This document shows, piece after piece, positions 39,796-44,297 of a DNA stretch of 44,297 nt; position 1 is the first letter of the stretch; every line of letters begins with the position of its first letter. The stretch is from JAGQTE01 sp964648005. GTDB taxonomy: Bacteria; Actinomycetota; Acidimicrobiia; Acidimicrobiales; Acidimicrobilacustridaceae. The stretch lies in NCBI GenBank assembly GCA_964648005.1, contig CAZYKR010000003.1, positions 1-44,297 on the forward strand, written 5' to 3'. The position numbers were made by a program, and so were the translations under genes. Under the pieces are notes generated by a model. That model made no database searches. It saw only the letters and a program-made list of their open reading frames with translations, and was not told the origin of the DNA.

Positions 39796-42180
39796 TCAGG
39801 CGAGGGCGCCGACGCGCCCGTACAGCGTCGTGCGCTGCGCCAGCGTGCGCCCGAGTGGCTCGACCAGCGCGCGGAAGTCGCCTTCCTCCATCAACTGGCC
39901 GTGTGTGGCGCCGGCGGCGCGCGAGATGTTCTCGTCCATGAGCGTGCCGCCGAGGTCGTTCCCGCCTGCCTGGAGCACCTGGGCTGCGCCGGCGCTGCCG
40001 AGCTTCACCCACGACGCCTGGATGTTGTCGATCAGCCCGTGGTAGGCGATGCGACCGATGGCGTGCATCAGCAGCGCCTCACGGAAGGTGGGCCCGCGCC
40101 GCGCCTTGTGCTGGAGGTACAGCGGCGCCGCCATGTGGACGAACGGCAGGGGGACGAACTCGGTGAAGCCGCCGGTCTCACGCTGCAGCGCCCGCGTGCG
40201 CACCAGGTGGCGGGCCCAGTGGCGCGGCGTCTCGACGCTGCCGAACATGATGGTGATGTTCGATCGCAGTCCGACCTGGTGCGCGGTGCGGTGGGCGTCG
40301 AGCCACGCCTCGGTGTCGAGCTTGTCGGGGCAGATGACGGCGCGGACCTCGTCGTCGAGGATCTCGGCGGCGGTGCCGGGCAACGTGGCCAAGCCGGCAT
40401 CGCGCAGTCGGGTGAGGTACTGCGCCAACGGCTCACCGAGGCGGGCGGCCCCCTCGGTGACCTCGAGCGCGGTGAACCCGTGCACATGGATCTGCGGCGC
40501 CGCCTCCTTCACCGCACGGGTGACGTCGATGTAGTAGTCGCCGTCGAAGTCGGGGTGGATGCCGCCCTGGAGGCACACCTCGGTGGCACCGACGGCCACG
40601 GCCTCGCGCACGCGATCGGCGATGTCGTCGAGCGTGAGCAGGTAGGGCGTGCCGCGCAGGTTCAGGCTGAGCGGCCCCTTCGAGAACCCGCAGAAGCGGC
40701 ACTTGAACGTGCACACGTTCGTGTAGTTGATGTTGCGGTTGCGGACGTAGGTGACGGTGTCGCCGACGACGCTGCGCCGCAGCTCATCCGCCAGCTCGCA
40801 CACCGCCGCGACCTCACGGCCGCGCGCGCCGAACAGCGTGACCAGCTCGTCCTCTTCGGGCTGCTGGCCCAGCAGGACGCCGTCGAGCACCTCGCGCACG
40901 GCCCCGCCCGCCGCTGCCGGTCGGCCCACCAGCTGGGGCGGCGACACCGACGCACCCGAGTACCAGGCGGTGGAGCGCGGCCCGAGGTGCAGGATCTCGA
41001 TGCCGTCGTCGACCTGCTCGGGGCTCGGCGGGCGCAGGTGCTGCACGAACACGGCGCCCGGATCGTCGCGGCCGAGGCCCTCGGCGTCGGCGCGATCGAT
41101 GACGGCGAAGTGCAGCCCGGGGTCGACGAAGCGGTGGCGCTCAGCGACAACCTCCGGGTAGACGGTCAGGCGAGGGGCGAGCGTGTGGCCGGCGGCCTCG
41201 GTGACCTGGCGCAGCCGGTCGAGTGCGGGCCAGGGCCGCTCGGGGTTGACGTGGTCGGCCGTGATCGGGCTGACGCCGCCCCAGTCGTCGATGCCGGCGG
41301 CGAGCAGGTCGCCGAAGTCATCGCTCAGGTTCGGTGGCGCCTGGAGGTGCACATCGGCCGGCAGGAGCAGTCGTGCCAGCGCGATCGTCTCGAGGAAGTC
41401 GTCGCTCGGGCACGGCGCCGACGCGTGCATCGCCGTGCCGGCCTTCGGCAGGAAGTTCTGGACGATGACCTCTTGGATATGGCCGTGGCGGGCGTGCGAG
41501 GCGGCGATGGCGGCGATCGTGGCGATGCGGTCGGCGCGCGACTCACCGATGCCGACGAGGAGGCCGGTGGTGAACGGGATGGCCGCCGCTCCTGCGGCGT
41601 CGAGGGTGGCCAGGCGCCGCGCCGGCACCTTGTCCGGACAGTTGCGGTGGCACGCCAGGTCCTCGGCCACCGACTCGACCATCATGCCCTGCGAGGGCGC
41701 GACCGAGCGCAGCACCGCCAGCTCGTCGGCTGTCAGCGCACCGGCGTTGGCGTGGGGGAGCAGACCGGTCTCCTCCAGGACGAGCCGACACATGGCGGCG
41801 AGGTAGTCGACCGTCGACGTGTACCCGTGCTCGTCGAGCCACGCCTGCGCCGCCGGGTACCGGGCCTCGGGCGCCTCGCCCAGCGTGAACAGGGCTTCGT
41901 GGCAGCCGGCCCGAGCGCCCCGCCGGGCGATCGCCAGCACCTCGTCCGGGGACAGGAACGCCGAGGTCAGCCGGGCCGGGGGCTGGGCGAAGGTGCAGTA
42001 GCCGCAGCGATCACGGCACAGCATCGTCAGCGGGATGAACACCTTCGGCGAGAAGGTCACCCGCGTGCCGAAGGCGGCGTCGCGCACCGCTCGGGCTCGT
42101 GCCGTCAGCTCGTGGAGGGGCGCATCGATCGGCCCCCCGTCGAGCGCGACGGTGGGGCTTGCGGTCGCGTCGCCTACCAT
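39796..42180 (-). CDS. fbiC: 7,8-didemethyl-8-hydroxy-5-deazariboflavin (FO) synthase, fused CofG-CofH
   Basis: 794 residues, radical-SAM fusion that makes FO, the chromophore of coenzyme F420, from tyrosine and 5-amino-6-ribitylaminouracil. The CofG half has Cys55/59/62 in CRDRCGYC; the CofH half, starting near residue 440, has a second CX3CX2C cluster near 489-497 in CTFKCRFCGF. Both halves keep the downstream radical-SAM motifs (TGLLVGIGE; VCLQGGIHP). Fusion as one chain is the actinobacterial form. ATG 42180 lies 8 nt after TAAGGT (42194-42189), a leaderless start; an upstream extension of the frame is antisense to the M50 gene. Presence of F420 metabolism in this organism follows. Confidence 0.95.
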   Translation of the reverse strand: MVGDATASPTVALDGGPIDAPLHELTARARAVRDAAFGTRVTFSPKVFIPLTMLCRDRCGYCTFAQPPARLTSAFLSPDEVLAIARRGARAGCHEALFTLGEAPEARYPAAQAWLDEHGYTSTVDYLAAMCRLVLEETGLLPHANAGALTADELAVLRSVAPSQGMMVESVAEDLACHRNCPDKVPARRLATLDAAGAAAIPFTTGLLVGIGESRADRIATIAAIAASHARHGHIQEVIVQNFLPKAGTAMHASAPCPSDDFLETIALARLLLPADVHLQAPPNLSDDFGDLLAAGIDDWGGVSPITADHVNPERPWPALDRLRQVTEAAGHTLAPRLTVYPEVVAERHRFVDPGLHFAVIDRADAEGLGRDDPGAVFVQHLRPPSPEQVDDGIEILHLGPRSTAWYSGASVSPPQLVGRPAAAGGAVREVLDGVLLGQQPEEDELVTLFGARGREVAAVCELADELRRSVVGDTVTYVRNRNINYTNVCTFKCRFCGFSKGPLSLNLRGTPYLLTLDDIADRVREAVAVGATEVCLQGGIHPDFDGDYYIDVTRAVKEAAPQIHVHGFTALEVTEGAARLGEPLAQYLTRLRDAGLATLPGTAAEILDDEVRAVICPDKLDTEAWLDAHRTAHQVGLRSNITIMFGSVETPRHWARHLVRTRALQRETGGFTEFVPLPFVHMAAPLYLQHKARRGPTFREALLMHAIGRIAYHGLIDNIQASWVKLGSAGAAQVLQAGGNDLGGTLMDENISRAAGATHGQLMEEGDFRALVEPLGRTLAQRTTLYGRVGALA

Positions 42181-42188
42181 GCCAGCGA

Positions 42189-42194
42189 ACCTTA
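42189..42194 (-). promoter_or_regulatory. -10 box of leaderless fbiC transcript
   Basis: TAAGGT on the minus strand, followed by 8 nt and ATG 42180. No ribosome site is present in the 8 nt. Confidence 0.5.
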
Positions 42195-42229
42195 TCGGCG
42201 CCGCGACGCCGGACCACTGACGGAGGATC

Positions 42230-43531
42230 ATGCGGGGCGTACTGCGTTTCAGGGTCGGCCGGACCCCGGTGGCCGTGCAACCGTGGTTCTGGGTGACGGC
42301 CGTGCTGCTCGGTCTGGGCAGCCGCAGCTTGCTGGCGTTCGTGCTGTGGCCCCCGGTGCTGTTCATCGCCATCCTGCTGCACGAGATGGGCCATGCTCTG
42401 GCGTTCCGCCGGTTCGGATCGAGCGCGGCGATCGAACTGCACGGGCTCGGCGGCGTCACGATGGGCCGCGTCGATCGGGCATCGCACGACATGGCCGTGA
42501 GCTTGGCCGGGCCGTTCGCCGGCTTCGCCCTCGGCGTGCCGCTGTGGCTGCTCACCCGTGACGTGGTCCTGTTCGATCCGTCGCTCCCGGTCCAAGCCGC
42601 ATGGATCGCCGTGCAGCTGTTCATCTGGATCAGCGTGTTCTGGGGCCTGTTCAACGTGCTGCCCATGCTCCCGGTGGACGGCGGGCACGCTCTCGACGCC
42701 GGGCTGGCCTGGTGGCGCGGCCACGTCATGACCCGCACGACGCAGGTCGTGTCCATCATCACCGGCGGCGCCGTCGTGCTGTTCAGCCTCTACGCCTGGC
42801 TCGTGCTCGGTTGGGCGTACGTCACCTGGATCATGCTGCTGGCCGCACTCAGCCTGTGGGCGAACATCTCGGCCTACCGTCGCTACCGGTCGACCGCCCG
42901 TACGTACGGCGAGGCGATCAACGAGCTCGCCGGCAACTTCGGCGGCATCACCGGCGGTGGCGGCGCCATGGCGCCGGCCGACGACGACGACATCGTCGAT
43001 CTCGACCGCGAGCGCAAGCGCCGCCGCAAGACCCGCTCGGTCAAGGACGACATCGCCGATGCCCTGAGCGCGCTCGAACGCCACGACCGCGACGCCGCCA
43101 TGCGGGCCATCCATGCCGCTCGACGCCAGAAGCCGGGCGGCAGGACCGAGACGCTCTTGGTCGAGATCGAGGCGTGGGCGTGCCTGGCGGGGCGCGAGGC
43201 CGACGATGCGGCGCGGCTGGCCGAACAGCTGCCGCGGCGCCACCCGGCCAAGCCGTTCCTCGACGCGGGCATCCTGATCGTGCGCGGCGACCGGGACGGG
43301 GGTGCGGACGCGTTGGCGCAGGCCCTGCTGGCAGGGCCCGACGATCACAGCAGGGTCCTGGCCATCGAGTTGGCGGCGTCCGAGGGTCTGACCGAGGAGG
43401 TGGCACGTCACCTGCTCGACCAGGGCTCGGGCGGGTTCGAGGAGACACTGCGCTTCCAGCAGGGTCTCAAGGGGCTCGGGAAGACGGCGCACGCGGCGAT
43501 CGTCGACGACGTGATTCTCGGTGGGGCGTGA
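42230..43531 (+). CDS. M50-family (site-2) intramembrane metalloprotease with C-terminal helical repeat region
   Basis: 433 residues. GGAGGAT lies just upstream of the ATG. Six hydrophobic segments (1-230) hold the zinc site: HEMGH (51-55) in LLHEMGHALAFRRFG, and the third ligand motif NVLPMLPVDGGHALDAG (about 144-160). The C-terminal ~200 residues are cytoplasmic, charged (DRERKRRRK), and contain TPR-like helix pairs (DIADALSALERHDRDAAMRAIHAAR and following). Such proteases cut membrane proteins, for example anti-sigma factors; the TPR-like part could recruit a partner. The 49-nt gap to the divergent fbiC holds both promoters. Confidence 0.88.
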   Translation: MRGVLRFRVGRTPVAVQPWFWVTAVLLGLGSRSLLAFVLWPPVLFIAILLHEMGHALAFRRFGSSAAIELHGLGGVTMGRVDRASHDMAVSLAGPFAGFALGVPLWLLTRDVVLFDPSLPVQAAWIAVQLFIWISVFWGLFNVLPMLPVDGGHALDAGLAWWRGHVMTRTTQVVSIITGGAVVLFSLYAWLVLGWAYVTWIMLLAALSLWANISAYRRYRSTARTYGEAINELAGNFGGITGGGGAMAPADDDDIVDLDRERKRRRKTRSVKDDIADALSALERHDRDAAMRAIHAARRQKPGGRTETLLVEIEAWACLAGREADDAARLAEQLPRRHPAKPFLDAGILIVRGDRDGGADALAQALLAGPDDHSRVLAIELAASEGLTEEVARHLLDQGSGGFEETLRFQQGLKGLGKTAHAAIVDDVILGGA

Positions 43532-43537
43532 GAACGC

Positions 43538-43543
43538 TAGGTT
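43538..43543 (+). promoter_or_regulatory. -10-like box before the 194-residue hypothetical gene
   Basis: TAGGTT, followed by 6 nt and GTG 43550; suggests a leaderless start inside the 18-nt gap after the protease gene. Confidence 0.35.
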
Positions 43544-43549
43544 GTCGCC

Positions 43550-44134
43550 GTGTCGAACGCTCCTGAACCCTCTCCTCCGGTGCCCCGTCGTGCGTCCGGG
43601 ATGCGGCGCGGGCTCGAGGACGAGTTCGGCTCGGCGGCCAAGGCCGTGCTGCAGGGCGAGCCAGAGCTGGCGCTGATCGCCGTCGACCGGATGCGGAGCT
43701 TCGAGCTGCGCGACGGCTGGCTGAGCGTCGCCGATCAGCTCGAGGCGTGGGCGTGGCTCCAGCGCGGCGATGTCGCCGCCGCCCGACCGCTCATCGCACG
43801 CGTGCCCGAGGGCACCGTGGCACGCCGCTGTCTCGAGCTCGGTCTGGAACTGACCGAGCAGGACGGCGCGCTGCAGGCCGTGCCCAACGAGGTGGCCCAC
43901 CTGGCCGCCACCGGCGCCGCCACGGCCGAGCCCGACGGAGGCGGCGCCGTGGCACTCAGCGTCCTCGCCGCCGAGGTGGCACGACGCGGTGGTGCGGGCG
44001 CCATCGGCGAACGGCTGCGCCACAGCGAGAGCCCCGACGAAGCAGCCGGCGCCGCCGGGGCGCTGCGGTGGCTGTCGGAGCGGCTGCGCATCGCCGGGCT
44101 GACGGACGCGGCGCACCTGCTCGACGCCGGCTGA
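43550..44134 (+). CDS. Hypothetical helical repeat protein
   Basis: 194 residues from the GTG at 43550. Soluble, Ala/Leu/Arg-rich helices with a TPR-like pattern (AVLQGEPELALIAVDRMRSFELRDGWLS; LEAWAWLQRGDVAAARPLIARV) and no catalytic motif. The same kind of repeat is seen in the C-terminus of the preceding protease, so it may be an associated adaptor (weak inference). It ends 15 nt before the converging phosphogluconolactonase stop. Confidence 0.7.
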   Translation: MSNAPEPSPPVPRRASGMRRGLEDEFGSAAKAVLQGEPELALIAVDRMRSFELRDGWLSVADQLEAWAWLQRGDVAAARPLIARVPEGTVARRCLELGLELTEQDGALQAVPNEVAHLAATGAATAEPDGGGAVALSVLAAEVARRGGAGAIGERLRHSESPDEAAGAAGALRWLSERLRIAGLTDAAHLLDAG

Positions 44135-44149
44135 GCCCGCCGGCGCCGG

Positions 44150-44297
44150 TCAGCCCGAGATCGGTCCGAGATCGCCGGCGGCAGCCCGATCGGCGAGGAA
44201 CACCACGCGGTCCGCGGCGACGCGCGCCGCCGGTACGTCGCCATCGCCGAACACTCGCTGCAGCGCCTCGCGCTTGGCCTCGCCGGAGACGGTCACG
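44150..44297 (-). CDS. pgl: 6-phosphogluconolactonase (C-terminal part only)
   Basis: Only the last 49 codons lie in the window. They read VTVSGEAKREALQRVFG, then DVPAARVAAD and VVFLADRAAAGDL, the standard C-terminus of DevB/Pgl-type 6-phosphogluconolactonases, with the VSG-x2-K segment lining the phosphate site. The enzyme hydrolyses 6-phosphogluconolactone in the oxidative pentose phosphate pathway, which also supplies the G6P/F420 link in actinobacteria. The start lies beyond the right edge. Confidence 0.82.
   Translation of the reverse strand, partial: VTVSGEAKREALQRVFGDGDVPAARVAADRVVFLADRAAAGDLGPISG

Noticed and set aside
42011..44116. A 701-codon minus-strand frame opposite the M50 and repeat genes
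   Set aside because: Shadow frame of the plus-strand genes, with no plausible protein features.
1..44297. tRNA/rRNA genes, CRISPR arrays, insertion sequences or prophage genes
   Set aside because: I scanned by eye for T-loop motifs, repeated spacers, transposase signatures (DDE, HUH, tyrosine recombinase) and phage structural genes and found none. A small RNA could still be missed.

Overview
The window is high-GC DNA with no mobile element, CRISPR array, rRNA or tRNA that I could recognise. Several genes point to Actinomycetota: a fused FO synthase (fbiC), a DUF3151 protein, an AftD-type arabinofuranosyltransferase homologue, an actinobacterial MltB-like transglycosylase and an LPXTG surface protein. 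The Acidimicrobiia are the most likely class, which is an inference from gene content only. Many start codons lie 6-9 nt behind a TANNNT box, which suggests frequent leaderless transcription.

Region by region: (1) 1-3695, minus strand: a dipeptide/oligopeptide ABC uptake operon (lipoprotein, permease, second permease cut by the window edge), with a canonical TTGACA/TACCGT promoter in a 540-bp upstream gap. (2) 4239-5654, minus: a secreted lytic transglycosylase. (3) 5743-22545: a cell-envelope glycan island. It holds a plus-strand run of methyltransferase, membrane-anchored lectin-like protein, acyltransferase-3, AftD-like GT-C enzyme and another polytopic membrane protein. Facing it is a minus-strand set of MBOAT acyltransferase, acyl carrier protein and ketoacyl synthase, divergent from an SGNH/DltD-like protein. 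Then come a sulfotransferase/methyltransferase pair, another GT-C-like membrane protein and a sortase substrate. (4) 22542-35522: mostly metabolic housekeeping genes: an FAD oxidase, GDPD, acyl-CoA ligase, SirB1-like protein, histidine phosphatase, an atypical pyruvate kinase, a hydrolase, DUF3151, MobA-like, rhodanese, RNase D, a TauE exporter and a GH13 alpha-glucosidase. (5) 35613-38547: a 60-residue zinc-ribbon-like protein, facing a three-gene operon of a Cys-rich protein, a McrB-like AAA+ ATPase and a partner with a DUF2357-like motif. (6) 38582-44297: a small helical protein, LOG-family protein, FO synthase (coenzyme F420), M50 protease, a repeat-type hypothetical and the end of a 6-phosphogluconolactonase gene.

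The two most interesting assemblies are the dlt-like MBOAT/ACP/KS/SGNH set, which may acylate a cell-surface glycan from a carrier-protein-bound acyl group, and the McrB-like/DUF2357-like/Cys-rich operon, whose role is unknown. All functions are read from motifs and context; no search was run.
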